Assembly (NCBI GenBank): GCA_025361705.1
Contig: JANYJW010000006.1
Coordinates: forward strand, 1-49,892
Length of the DNA: 49,892 bases
Source: Gemmatimonas sp.
GTDB lineage: Bacteria; Gemmatimonadota; Gemmatimonadetes; Gemmatimonadales; Gemmatimonadaceae
Direction of reading: 5' to 3'
The notes under the pieces are model-generated. The model saw nothing but the letters and a program-made list of their open reading frames with translations. It was not told where the DNA came from and did not search any database. Shown here piece by piece: positions 22,748-30,730 of the stretch. The position numbers and the translations under genes were made by a program. Each line of letters begins with the position of its first letter. Position 1 is the first letter of the stretch.

Positions 22748-24307
22748 ATGCGCCGTTTCATTCCAGTCTTATTGTTCGCGGCCAGCGCCACCTCGCTTGC
22801 AGCGCAGTCGGCCTCCATGGTGTACCGGCTCGGCAAGGACACCATCGCGATCGAGCAATACACGCGCACCGCGACCTCGCTCGCAGGCGAGATGGTGCAG
22901 CGCTCCGGCATGACCGTGGCGCGCGTGCAGTACCGTGTGACCCTTGGCAAGGACGGACGACCGACGTTTGCGAGCATCAAGCGGCTGCAGGGTGACGGGA
23001 CGCCGGCGCCGAACGCGCCGACTGACACCCGGTTCACGATCAGTGCGGACTCGATCGTCCGCGACGTGGTGTTTGCCGACAGTACGCAGCGGCGCGCGTT
23101 TGCGGCGCGTCAGGCGATGGTCAATTTTCCAACGTTCGTGTATGGCCCCACGGAATTGCTGGCGGCCCTCCGAAAGGCGGGTACAACGACGGACTCGCTG
23201 CCCGCGCTCGGAGTCGGCGGCACCCTCGGATACACTGGCTTCGCACCGGCTGGTGGCGACACGGTGCGACTGCGTGGCGGATCCTACGCGATGGTGTTGC
23301 GCTTCGATGCAACGAATCGCCTGCTGCTCGTGGACGGGACGGGAACCACCAACAAGGCGGTTGCCGAGCGTGGCGTCGGCGGGCTGGACATCGCGGCGAT
23401 CGCGCAAGCGATGAAACCGACGGGGGTACTGTCGGCGCGGCAGGACGTGCGCGCGGCGTTTGGCCCGGGTGGGATGGTGGTGATCGACTACGGACGGCCG
23501 CAGGTGCGCGAGCGCACGGTCTGGGGCGGCACGCTGGTGCCGTTCGACTCGGTGTGGCGCGCCGGGGCCAACGACGCGACGCACCTGTTCACGACGCGCA
23601 CGCTGGCCATGGGATCGCTGACGCTCGTTCCCGGCATGTACACGCTATGGGTGCAGCACACGCGCGAAGGAACATTCCTGATCGTCAACCGGCAGACGGG
23701 CCAGTGGGGCACGCAGTACGACGCCACGCAGGACGTGGGACGCGTGCCGATGCAGATGGGACCCACGCCGTTCTTCGTCGAGGAGTTCGCGATCTCGGTG
23801 AAAGCGCAGGCGCCGACCCGCGGGCTCATCGAGATGGCGTGGGGGTCGAGCGCGGCGTCGGTGCCGTTTGGGGTGAGCGTCGCTGCCAATGGGGTCGTGG
23901 CTGCTCCGGCTCCGCCGTCAGCGCCGTCACCGCCGTCACCAAGCGCTGCGGCCACGCCGAGTGTCCCAACGGCGCCGCAGCCCGAGACCAGGCCGACACC
24001 TGCCGTGCCGAAGGTCACCGGTGTGCCACCTGCGCCGTCGGCCGACGCACTGACCGGCAAGCCACTGTACGAAGCGCAGTGTCAAAGATGCCACGGCGCG
24101 CGCGGTGTGCCGTCGAAGGGGATGCAGTCGAAGTTCGCCAAGCTGGTGCCGTTCGACGCCGCTTTCTTCAGCACCCGATCCGACGCCGCCATCGTGGCCC
24201 TTCTGACGAAGGGGAATGGCGCGGCCATGAAGCCGTACAAGGACAAGCTGTCGCCGGCGGAGATGTCGGCGCTGGCCGCCTACATGCGGACGTTCGCCGG
24301 CCACTGA
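22748..24307 (+). CDS. DUF2911 protein fused to a C-terminal cytochrome c domain
   Basis: Encodes 519 residues. Signal peptide MRRFIPVLLFAASATSLAAQ. An N-terminal beta-rich region is followed by a DUF2911 domain (about 225-370): MVVIDYGRPQVRERTVWGG, LVPFDSVWRAGANDATH, and GMYTLWVQHTREGTFLIVN. A Pro/Ala/Ser-rich linker (about 385-425) joins it to a c-type cytochrome with CQRCH (Cys445, Cys448, His449) and probable axial Met494 in AAMKPYKDKLS, ending AAYMRTFAGH. The heme domain is closely similar to the free cytochrome at 30763-31083. DUF2911 function is unknown. The fusion places it in the periplasm as a redox protein. Translation starts at the ATG 22748; the frame is divergent from the DsbB operon with a 140-base gap. 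Confidence 0.88.
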   Translation: MRRFIPVLLFAASATSLAAQSASMVYRLGKDTIAIEQYTRTATSLAGEMVQRSGMTVARVQYRVTLGKDGRPTFASIKRLQGDGTPAPNAPTDTRFTISADSIVRDVVFADSTQRRAFAARQAMVNFPTFVYGPTELLAALRKAGTTTDSLPALGVGGTLGYTGFAPAGGDTVRLRGGSYAMVLRFDATNRLLLVDGTGTTNKAVAERGVGGLDIAAIAQAMKPTGVLSARQDVRAAFGPGGMVVIDYGRPQVRERTVWGGTLVPFDSVWRAGANDATHLFTTRTLAMGSLTLVPGMYTLWVQHTREGTFLIVNRQTGQWGTQYDATQDVGRVPMQMGPTPFFVEEFAISVKAQAPTRGLIEMAWGSSAASVPFGVSVAANGVVAAPAPPSAPSPPSPSAAATPSVPTAPQPETRPTPAVPKVTGVPPAPSADALTGKPLYEAQCQRCHGARGVPSKGMQSKFAKLVPFDAAFFSTRSDAAIVALLTKGNGAAMKPYKDKLSPAEMSALAAYMRTFAGH

Positions 24308-24334
24308 TCGCCGAGCACGGAAGGGCAGGAATGG

Positions 24335-24368
24335 ACGAGGCGCACACCATGCACGGTGTGCGCCTCGT
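24335..24368. terminator. Bidirectional hairpin between cytochrome fusion and OPT genes
   Basis: Fourteen-base perfect stem ACGAGGCGCACACC / GGTGTGCGCCTCGT with a six-base loop, between convergent stops at 24307 and 24393. There is no T-tract. Confidence 0.75.
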
Positions 24369-24392
24369 GGCATCTGGCACATCTGCCGCCGG

Positions 24393-26153
24393 CTACAGCC
24401 TCATCAGCCCCAGCGTCACCAAGATCGGGATGATCACGGCGACGATCGCCTCGCCGGCGATGAAGCCGGAGGCCGTTGCAATGGAATAGCGCCTGTGCGA
24501 CTCGGCGTTTCGCACTTCCCACACCTTGTCGACGGCCGCGCCGAGAAACATCACGCTCACCGCGCTGATGGGAATCAGCACGCCGATGCCCATGCCAGTG
24601 GGTGACGGGACGAATTTGCGCCACGATTTCTTCTGCTCGAGCAGCGTGAGCAGGACGCCGATCAGGGCGCCGACGGCGAATGACGACTTCATCCACGTCA
24701 GGCGCATGACGGCCTCGGGCGACAGCGCGCCGGGCCCCGACAGCTGTTGCGTGACGATCTTGGCGAACCCGACCCACCGCGCCGACACCGGGCTGGAAAG
24801 CTGTGCGCCCTCGCCGATGATGCCGTAGGTGTCGCGCAGCAGGGGATACGCAAAGGCGAGCGCGAGCGCCCCCACCGGCACCGCGATGAGCTGCATGTAG
24901 GTGAGGATGCGCGGCGTCGAGCCGATCATCGAGCCCACCTTGTAGTCCTGCATGATGCCCTCGGACTCGGCGGCCACCGCGCCGGTGACGCCGGACGACA
25001 CCATGCTGGCGTTGAGCGACCCTGGCGCGATGACCCCAAAGACGGCTTGCGTGAGGTTGGCCATCGTCGAGATGGGGCCCCAGTTGGTTTCTCCCAGCAC
25101 GCGCAGCGCCACGAGACCGAGCGGTGCGGCGAGGAGAATGGCGATGACCGACTGCCAGACGGGCGTGCCGAAGAACGACGCCTGAATGGCGATGAGCGCC
25201 GTGGCCGCGATGGCGCCGCCGATGCCGACCCATCGCAGCGGCAAGTCGCCGCTGATGGTGCCGGATCCCGAGAGTGAGCGGAACGTGGACACGAGCGAGC
25301 GCCAGCGCAGCGCCAGCGTGGTGATGCCGCCGGCGATGAGCACGGCGATGCCCGGCCACATGACGGTGAGCAGGATCTCGGTGCGCTTGGCGTGCGCGCC
25401 GATGTAGCCGTGCGTGAGCAGCCAGTCGGGCGCGACGACCCACGCGATGATGGCGCCGAGGAACATGCTGGCCGTGATGCGCAGGCCGATGATCATGCCC
25501 GAACCGACGTTGAGCAGCGAGATGGCAAACCCGAGGCCGACGGTGGGCGACCAGGTGTTCACGCGGACGGCGATCACCTCGATGATCCAGCGCGCCTGCG
25601 TGGCGAAGAAGATGATGCCCGAGATGAACAGCGAACCCACCATGGTGATGGTCGACTTGCGTGCCTGCGGACCGCGCGAGTCGAGCATGATGAGCGTTTC
25701 GCCGGCAGCAATGCCATCGGGGAAGGGGAGCTTTTCGTCGTCGATGAAGTGCTTGCGGAGCGGGACGGCGAGGAAGACGCCGAGGATGCCCGCGGTGGAG
25801 AGCCAGAGCCAGATCTGCAGGCGCGTGAGGTGCACGTTGAATCCGCTGCCGGGTTCCGCGGCCAGAATATCGAATGCGGCGAGCAGCCAGCAGAGAAAGG
25901 CGATCTGTCCGGCACTCGTGCCGGCGGTCTGGACGACGTTGTTCTCCCAGCGGTTGTAGTTCCTGGAAAAGACGCCGAGGGCCAGGAAACCGAAGAAGGC
26001 CGACACGACCGAGATGTTGGGGCCGATGCCGAACTTCAGGACGACGTAGGGATAGGAGGCGCCGATGATGACGGCGACGAGAAGGCCGACGGCGATGGAC
26101 CGCGGCGTGAACTCGCGGATGTGGGCTGGTTTCTGCGGGGCGATATCGCTCAC
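24393..26153 (-). CDS. OPT family oligopeptide/metal-chelate transporter
   Basis: Encodes 586 residues with about 14 hydrophobic segments. Conserved OPT features are visible: REFTPRSIAVGLLVAVIIGA at the start, FGIGPNISVVSAFFGFLALG, NVVQTAGTSAGQIAFLCWL and a C-terminal LIPISAVSVMFLGAAVDKVWE. Bacterial members of this family import small peptides or metal chelates, driven by the proton gradient, through the inner membrane. GTG at 26153 is preceded by GGAGG at 26165-26161 with good spacing, so it is preferred over upstream in-frame starts, which would overlap the divergent ychF leader. It is monocistronic. It fits the peptide-scavenging theme of the window (S51, S9, M1, amidase), though the actual substrate is unknown. 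Confidence 0.9.
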   Translation of the reverse strand: MSDIAPQKPAHIREFTPRSIAVGLLVAVIIGASYPYVVLKFGIGPNISVVSAFFGFLALGVFSRNYNRWENNVVQTAGTSAGQIAFLCWLLAAFDILAAEPGSGFNVHLTRLQIWLWLSTAGILGVFLAVPLRKHFIDDEKLPFPDGIAAGETLIMLDSRGPQARKSTITMVGSLFISGIIFFATQARWIIEVIAVRVNTWSPTVGLGFAISLLNVGSGMIIGLRITASMFLGAIIAWVVAPDWLLTHGYIGAHAKRTEILLTVMWPGIAVLIAGGITTLALRWRSLVSTFRSLSGSGTISGDLPLRWVGIGGAIAATALIAIQASFFGTPVWQSVIAILLAAPLGLVALRVLGETNWGPISTMANLTQAVFGVIAPGSLNASMVSSGVTGAVAAESEGIMQDYKVGSMIGSTPRILTYMQLIAVPVGALALAFAYPLLRDTYGIIGEGAQLSSPVSARWVGFAKIVTQQLSGPGALSPEAVMRLTWMKSSFAVGALIGVLLTLLEQKKSWRKFVPSPTGMGIGVLIPISAVSVMFLGAAVDKVWEVRNAESHRRYSIATASGFIAGEAIVAVIIPILVTLGLMRL

Positions 26154-26272
26154 AGGACAACCTCCATTCTGATGCCCGGGAAGGTAGCGCGGGCGGTCGT
26201 CAGGCGACACCGGACGCCGCGTGAGTGTCCTGCACGCTGGCAATTCGGCGCGGCGGCACCGATTTTTCATCC

Positions 26273-27313
26273 ATGCGCATTGGCCTGGTGGGTTTCGCGG
26301 GGTCCGGGAAGACGACGGTCTTCAATACACTCACGGGGCTCAACGTCCCCATCGGCTTCGGTGGCGAGGTGCACCTCGGCACGGTGAAAGTGCCTGACGC
26401 ACGCATCGACACGCTGAGCGCGATGTTTTCGCCGAAGAAGACGACCTTTGCCGAAATCATCTTCAGCGACATCCCGGGCGAGCACGGCGCCGAGCACAAG
26501 GGACTGTCGGGCAAGGCGCTGCAGCAGATCCGCGACCAGGACGTGCTTTGCCTGGTGGTGCGCGACTTCGCGAATCCGGCGCTCGACGGCGCCGCCAGCC
26601 CGGCCACCGACCTCGATGCGTTCGTGACCGAGTGCCTCTTCGCCGATCTCGCGATGATCGAGCGCTGGCTGGAACGGGCGCGGCGTGAGAAGAAAGACGC
26701 GCTCGAGATCGCCGCGTTCGAGATGATGAAGGCAACGCTCGAGGCGGAGAAGCCGCTGCGGTCGATCCCGCCATCGCAGCTGGATCGGAGCAAACTGACG
26801 AGCTACGGCTTCCTGACCGACCGACCGCTGCTTGTGGCAGTAAACCGGAGCGAATCGCACGCAGCAGATCCGATGCCGACAGAAATCACCGCTCGACTCG
26901 GACCGTTGTTCGCGGCCGGGATGGTGCTGTCAGCGAGTGTGGAGGCGGAGATCGCAAGCATGGACGCCGCCGACCAAAAGGCATTTCTGGACGATCTCGG
27001 GCTTACCGAGTCAGCGCTGACGCGGTTCATTCGCACGGCGTATGGACTGCTCGACCTCATCTCGTTCTTCACCGTCGGCACCGATGAAGTGCGCGCCTGG
27101 CCGATTCTGCGCGGCACCAAGGCCAAGCAGGCGGCGGGCAAGATCCACTCCGATCTGGAGCGCGGTTTTATCCGGGCCGAGGTGATTCCGTACGAGCATT
27201 TCATCGCCTGCGGGTCGGAGCACGCGGCGCGCGACACGGGCCACCTGAAGGTGGAAGGCAAGGACTATGTGGTGCAGGACGGCGACATCATGCACATCCG
27301 CTTCAACGTCTAG
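26273..27313 (+). CDS. ychF: YchF/Ola1 family P-loop ATPase
   Basis: Encodes 346 residues. P-loop GFAGSGKT (residues 7-14), Switch/G3 SDIPGEHG, and a G4 position that reads NRSE rather than NKxD, as expected in this family, which uses ATP. A coiled-coil insert (ERARREKKDALEIAAF) and the C-terminal TGS domain (LDLISFFTVGTDEVRAWPIL to DGDIMHIRFNV) complete the order. YchF binds the ribosome and is tied to stress and redox regulation. Canonical YchF opens with GIVGLPNVGKST; here GLVGFAGSGKT differs, so it may be a divergent paralogue. Start ATG 26273; a run of Ts and no clear Shine-Dalgarno precede it. Its stop overlaps the convergent GHL10 stop. Confidence 0.87.
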   Translation: MRIGLVGFAGSGKTTVFNTLTGLNVPIGFGGEVHLGTVKVPDARIDTLSAMFSPKKTTFAEIIFSDIPGEHGAEHKGLSGKALQQIRDQDVLCLVVRDFANPALDGAASPATDLDAFVTECLFADLAMIERWLERARREKKDALEIAAFEMMKATLEAEKPLRSIPPSQLDRSKLTSYGFLTDRPLLVAVNRSESHAADPMPTEITARLGPLFAAGMVLSASVEAEIASMDAADQKAFLDDLGLTESALTRFIRTAYGLLDLISFFTVGTDEVRAWPILRGTKAKQAAGKIHSDLERGFIRAEVIPYEHFIACGSEHAARDTGHLKVEGKDYVVQDGDIMHIRFNV

Positions 27314-28563
27314 GGGACCGGTGACGGCGGGAACGCCGCGCGCTGGATACGCTGCAGGTACTCGCCACCGGGATTCAGGTCGCTTGGCCGGACCGTGAAG
27401 TTGTAGGAGAAGAGCACGATGCCGCGCGCGCCTTCGGCGCGTGCGGCATTGATCTTTGCCACAGTGGAGTCAACGCCTTGGCGGTATGCGCCGAGCCCCG
27501 CCCACACCCTGTCGCCCCCACCGGCGTCGACGGCCACCTTGACCTGATCGCGCACGACCTGCGTGTTGGTCGAATAGGCCATGAGCGAGGCGACGTCGAG
27601 GAAGCCGCGGCGCAGCCAGTCGCGCCAGTCCTGAAAGCGGTTCTCGTACGCGTCCTTTGCATTGGCAAAGACATCGGCTGACACGACCACGTGCGGGTTG
27701 CGCTTCTTGACCGCATAGTAGATGCGTTCGACCGTCTCGGTGACCTGCGCGCGGCGGAAATCGCTGAAGCGTGCCGGGAACGAGTCGACGTAGACCAGCG
27801 GGTCGCCCTCGAGCGCCGCGTAGTGGGCGCGGTCGGCGTCGGTCAGATGCGGCAGAAGCCACAGCCGAAAGCGCTGCAACGCGACGCGCGAGTAGTCGTA
27901 GTCCGGCGCGGGGTACCGGACGTAGTCAAAGTTGAGTCCGTCCACGTCGTAGTGCTCGAGCACGTCCATCCAGAGCGAGTAGATGTGCTCCTTGGTTTCC
28001 GGAGCTGCCGGCGACAGGTAGACGCCCTCGACGTGATCGCGCGCGTCCCTGGAATACTGGATGATCTTCGCGCGATACTCCAGGTTAAGCGGGTTCATGG
28101 CGTAGAGGGCGCGCGCTAGCGTGTACGGCACGGCGAGCAGGTCGGGCCGCCGATTGTACATGTGCGCCGTATCGGTGGGCGGGGTGTCCATGTTCGCAAG
28201 GAACATCGTGTTGAGCCACGCATGCACGGCAATGCCGCGGCGGTGCGCTTCGGTGATGACGAGGGCGAGCGGGTCGAAGCCCCGGATGTCTGCAATGCCG
28301 GCAGCGCGCGGTTCCCACCGTGCGTCGTAGTAGGCGTCGCCGCGGCCGCGCACCTGCACGAGGAGCGTGTTGAAGCCGCTCGCTCCCGCGCGGGCGACCA
28401 TGACGCGAATACTGTCGGGATGCGTGAGCGCATCGCGGACGACCCAGAGTGCGCGCACCTCGCGGGGCATCGCGATGGGCGGGCGCACGGTGACGGGGCG
28501 ATGCGGGGCGCAGGCGGCGAGGAGGAATGCGGCAGCCAGCACGCCTCGAGAAATGGATGTCAT
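27310..28563 (-). CDS. GHL10 family lipoprotein (second copy)
   Basis: Encodes 417 residues. A lipobox AAC (Cys18 in AAFLLAACAPHRP) follows a hydrophobic signal, so it is likely lipid-anchored. The core GHL10 motifs are present: REVRALWVVRDALTHPDS, FNTLLVQVRGRGDAYY, VHAWLNTMFLAN and DVDGLNFDYVRYPAPDYDY. The family is related to the gene at 10173-11774 but the two are clearly divergent and only this one has the lipobox. The ATG at 28563 was chosen for the signal sequence; a further 18 codons upstream lack one. Its stop codon shares the four bases CTAG (27310-27313) with the stop codon of ychF on the other strand. Confidence 0.88.
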   Translation of the reverse strand: MTSISRGVLAAAFLLAACAPHRPVTVRPPIAMPREVRALWVVRDALTHPDSIRVMVARAGASGFNTLLVQVRGRGDAYYDARWEPRAAGIADIRGFDPLALVITEAHRRGIAVHAWLNTMFLANMDTPPTDTAHMYNRRPDLLAVPYTLARALYAMNPLNLEYRAKIIQYSRDARDHVEGVYLSPAAPETKEHIYSLWMDVLEHYDVDGLNFDYVRYPAPDYDYSRVALQRFRLWLLPHLTDADRAHYAALEGDPLVYVDSFPARFSDFRRAQVTETVERIYYAVKKRNPHVVVSADVFANAKDAYENRFQDWRDWLRRGFLDVASLMAYSTNTQVVRDQVKVAVDAGGGDRVWAGLGAYRQGVDSTVAKINAARAEGARGIVLFSYNFTVRPSDLNPGGEYLQRIQRAAFPPSPVP

Positions 28564-28999
28564 CGGAGGAATCGTAAGAGGGTACGCAGAACGCGCGGGC
28601 CCGATCCGTGATGGCACGAAGACCGGGGCCGCGTGCTTTGGTGCTCACTGATTCTACGCCGATTGTGGCGCGCGCGCCCCGTGGCACTGACGCAGCTCTG
28701 ACAACGACGCGGGCCGCGCGACACGGGGCCCGCGTTGATCACGTCCCTTGCCCATGCAACTCAGGACGTCCGGATGCCCAGCGTCGCGACATTGTTGTCG
28801 AATTGCGCCTGCTCGCCCAGCGGACGCGCCGCGCGCAACTCCACTCGCTGGCGCCTGCGCAAGTCCTCGATCCTCGCGGCAACCGACGCTCCGCGGCGAT
28901 GCTTGCCACGCCCAGCAACGGCAGGATGCGATGACGCAGCGTGAGGGGCCTGACGAATAGGTACCATCGTCGCGAGCCCGTCACCATCGCGCGAATTGA
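28564..28999. other. Non-coding or decayed region left of the IS5 element
   Basis: About 436 bases with no gene I can support. Several short frames exist, including a minus-strand frame that ends at 28761, but none has a recognisable motif, start site or hydrophobic leader. The region was continuous with the 3' flank of the response-regulator gene before the insertion sequence arrived. It holds a hairpin at 28707-28735 and must contain the promoter of the GHL10 lipoprotein near 28564-28700. Confidence 0.5.
28707..28735. terminator. GC-rich hairpin, possible terminator
   Basis: Nine-base perfect stem ACGCGGGCC / GGCCCGCGT with an 11-base loop, extended by a G-T and a C-G pair. It could end the minus-strand transcript of the response regulator (before IS insertion) ahead of the GHL10 gene. 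No T-tract. Confidence 0.45.
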
Positions 29000-29003
29000 C
29001 TAG
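29000..29003. repeat. Left target-site duplication CTAG of the IS5 element
   Basis: CTAG here matches CTAG at 29872-29875 on the other side of the element. IS5-type elements typically target and duplicate CTAG-like sites. Confidence 0.75.
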
Positions 29004-29011
29004 AGGTTGTT

Positions 29012-29805
29012 TCACAACTGGCGTAGCGTGATCAGCATGCAGGCCGCGTATAGAAGGGCGCGGTAATGCTCGATCTTGTTGTCGTAGCGGGTGACGAGGT
29101 GCCGGAAGTTGTGCAGCCAAGCGTTGGTTCGCTCAATGATCCAGCGACGGGAGTACCGGCGAAGCGAGCGTCCGTCTTGATAGCGGGTCACCCGCGTGGA
29201 GCGATGCGGGACGATCAGTTGAATGCCGCGGCGCTTCAGGCGTTCCCAGAGCGGACGGCAGTCATAGCCGCGGTCGGCGATGATGCGTTGCGGTTTCTGC
29301 TTCGGGCGGCCCGGACCTGCGCGAGGGACGGCTACGTGGGCGAGCGTTTCTTCCGCGAGTTGCGACTCGGCTCGATTGGCAGGCGAAAGGTGCACTCCGA
29401 GCGGAATACCCTGGCCGTCGACCAGTACCATGAGCTTTGTCCCCTTACCCTTGCGTGTGTTGCCGATGCAAGGGCCCCCTTTTTTGCGGGAGCAAACGTC
29501 CCGTCCATGAAGGCCTCACTCCAGTCGAGCTGCTGCGCTTCATCAAGGTCCTTGAGAAACGCTCGCCACAGCGAAAGCCACAGGGCCGCACGCTCCCACT
29601 CGCCGAGCCGACGCCAGCACGTCGCATATGCGGGATATCGCTCGGGCATATCGCGCCACCGGGCGCCGTTGCGCAGCACCCAGAGGATGCCTTCCATCAC
29701 GTCCCGATCATTCGCCCGCGGGCGACCGCCCTTGGGCTTCGCTTTCGGCTTGGGGAGCAGCTTGGCAATCCGGGCCCACTGCGCGTCCGTCAGCTCGACT
29801 TTCAT
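29012..29805 (-). CDS. IS5-family DDE transposase made by programmed -1 frameshift (OrfAB)
   Basis: Two overlapping minus-strand frames: OrfA 29805-29332 (157 residues, MKVELTDAQWARIAKLLPKP) and the downstream OrfB frame whose stop is at 29012. Slipping back one base at A-AAA-AAG (29485-29479) links KKG of OrfA to GPCIGNTRKGKGTKLMVLVD of the second frame and gives a 264-residue protein of normal IS5 length. Catalytic residues: Asp in AFMDGTFAPAKKG, Asp in IIADRGYD, Glu in RRWIIERTNAWLHNFR. OrfA alone carries the IS5 N-terminal region (DUF4096-like) and may repress or bind the ends. No second copy of the element occurs in the window. Confidence 0.9.
29479..29485 (-). promoter_or_regulatory. 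Slippery heptamer A AAA AAG for -1 frameshifting
   Basis: On the minus strand six As and five Gs read GCA AAA AAG GGG GCC in the OrfA frame. The A AAA AAG heptamer is a classic -1 slippery site, used by several IS families, and no stop occurs in the -1 frame between here and OrfB. Confidence 0.8.
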
Positions 29806-29871
29806 GCCCGCCTCGCTCGGTGAGAGGGTGCTCTCCTCTCAAACGACCGAAACTCGGTTTAGAAACCACAT

Positions 29872-29875
29872 CTAG
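29872..29875. repeat. Right target-site duplication CTAG, containing the response-regulator stop codon
   Basis: Matches CTAG at 29000-29003. Read on the minus strand, CTAG supplies the TAG stop of the response regulator after its final Arg codon, so insertion regenerated the stop. Confidence 0.75.
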
Positions 29876-30609
29876 CGGTCGACCTCGAAACGATAGCCGA
29901 CACCCGGTTCGGTGATGATGAAACGCGGGGCGTAGGGCTCCGCCTCGATCTTCTTGCGGAGGTGCGTGATGTAGACTCGGAGGTACTGTTGCGGCTGGCC
30001 GTAGGACTTGCCCCAGACCGCACTGAACAGCTGGTCATGCGTGAGCGTGCGGCCTGGGTTGGTGACCAGCGCCACGAGCAGCGCCCATTCCGTCGGCGTG
30101 AGGTGCACCGACGCCTCGCCCCGTGTGACGGTGCGGCGATGGATGTCGACGGTCAGGTCGCCGATGACGAGCGGCTGGTCGGTGGCTGGTCCGGTGGGCA
30201 TGCGGGCGCGTCGCAACTGTGCACGGACGCGGGCCTGCAGTTCGATGGACCCAAAGGGCTTGGTCACGTAGTCGTCGGCGCCCGCATCAAGGAGCGCCAC
30301 CTTGCTTTCTTCCGTGTGCCGGGCCGACAGCACCACAATCGGGGCGGAGGTAAGGGCGCGCAGTCTACGGCACACGTCGAGCCCGTCCATGTCGGGCAGG
30401 CCGAGGTCGAGCACAATCAGGTCGGGGTGCTCCGCCACGGCAATGGCGAGTCCTTCGCCACCCGTGCCCGCATCGAACCATCGATCGGCCGGTTCGCAGA
30501 GGGCGTCGCGCACGATGGCGCGAATCTTCTGCTCGTCCTCAATCACGAGGACGGTGCGTGGCTCGGCGGCGTTTCCTGATCCGCGAGGCGGCGGTGCGTC
30601 GTCGTTCAT
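29872..30609 (-). CDS. OmpR/KdpE-type response regulator
   Basis: Encodes 245 residues. Receiver domain (about 18-135) with the acidic pocket Glu24-Asp25, phospho-acceptor Asp68 in LIVLDLGLPDMDG and Lys117 in DYVTKPFG. A winged-helix trans_reg_C domain follows (about 150-243), with LTPTEWALLVALVTNPG and QQYLRVYITHLRKKIEAEP, closest to KdpE, the regulator of potassium import. No histidine kinase is adjacent, so it is an orphan here. Start at 30609 is preferred because the longer upstream frame would cover the divergent cytochrome gene. The TAG stop sits inside the right CTAG duplication of the IS5 element, so the coding sequence is unharmed. Confidence 0.9.
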   Translation of the reverse strand: MNDDAPPPRGSGNAAEPRTVLVIEDEQKIRAIVRDALCEPADRWFDAGTGGEGLAIAVAEHPDLIVLDLGLPDMDGLDVCRRLRALTSAPIVVLSARHTEESKVALLDAGADDYVTKPFGSIELQARVRAQLRRARMPTGPATDQPLVIGDLTVDIHRRTVTRGEASVHLTPTEWALLVALVTNPGRTLTHDQLFSAVWGKSYGQPQQYLRVYITHLRKKIEAEPYAPRFIITEPGVGYRFEVDR

Positions 30610-30686
30610 CGTCCAGGAGTGATCGCGATGGCTCAGGAAAGGCGTGCGCGTAAAATATGTGCGTGCGCCGGTCCATGCGCGACCCG

Positions 30687-30710
30687 GTGGAACGCCGCGT
30701 GGAACGCCGC
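30687..30710. repeat. Tandem 12-mer in the response regulator / cytochrome divergent region
   Basis: GTGGAACGCCGC is repeated perfectly twice (30687-30698 and 30699-30710). It lies just upstream of the probable cytochrome c promoter and could be a binding site for a direct-repeat regulator, for example the adjacent OmpR-type protein. This is inference. Confidence 0.55.
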
Positions 30711-30724
30711 GCGCCCGTTCAGGG

Positions 30725-30730
30725 TATATT
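30725..30730 (+). promoter_or_regulatory. Candidate -10 element of the small cytochrome c gene
   Basis: TATATT (30725-30730), 33 bases before the ATG at 30763 and 15 bases downstream of the tandem 12-mer. No convincing -35 is visible, which is compatible with activator dependence. Confidence 0.4.

Larger units (their letters stand above)
29004..29871 (-). mobile_element. IS5-family insertion sequence (868 bp), apparently intact
   Basis: The 868-base element is bounded by CTAG duplications and imperfect terminal inverted repeats: AGGTTGTTTCACAAC at the left end (29004) and ATGTGGTTTCTAAAC reading inward from 29871. They match at most positions. The transposase is encoded on the minus strand in two overlapping frames joined by a predicted -1 frameshift, as in the IS427/IS1031-like IS5 subgroups. 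All DDE residues are present, so the element may be active. Confidence 0.9.

Noticed and set aside
24280..26160. A 626-codon minus-strand frame overlapping the OPT gene
   Set aside because: Wrong frame relative to the OPT motifs and highly Arg/His-rich; the OPT frame has all conserved segments.
28761..28999. Possible 3' fragment of a gene left of the IS
   Set aside because: The minus-strand frame ending at 28761 has no recognisable motif or start and its composition looks like other shadow frames, so I do not call a gene remnant.
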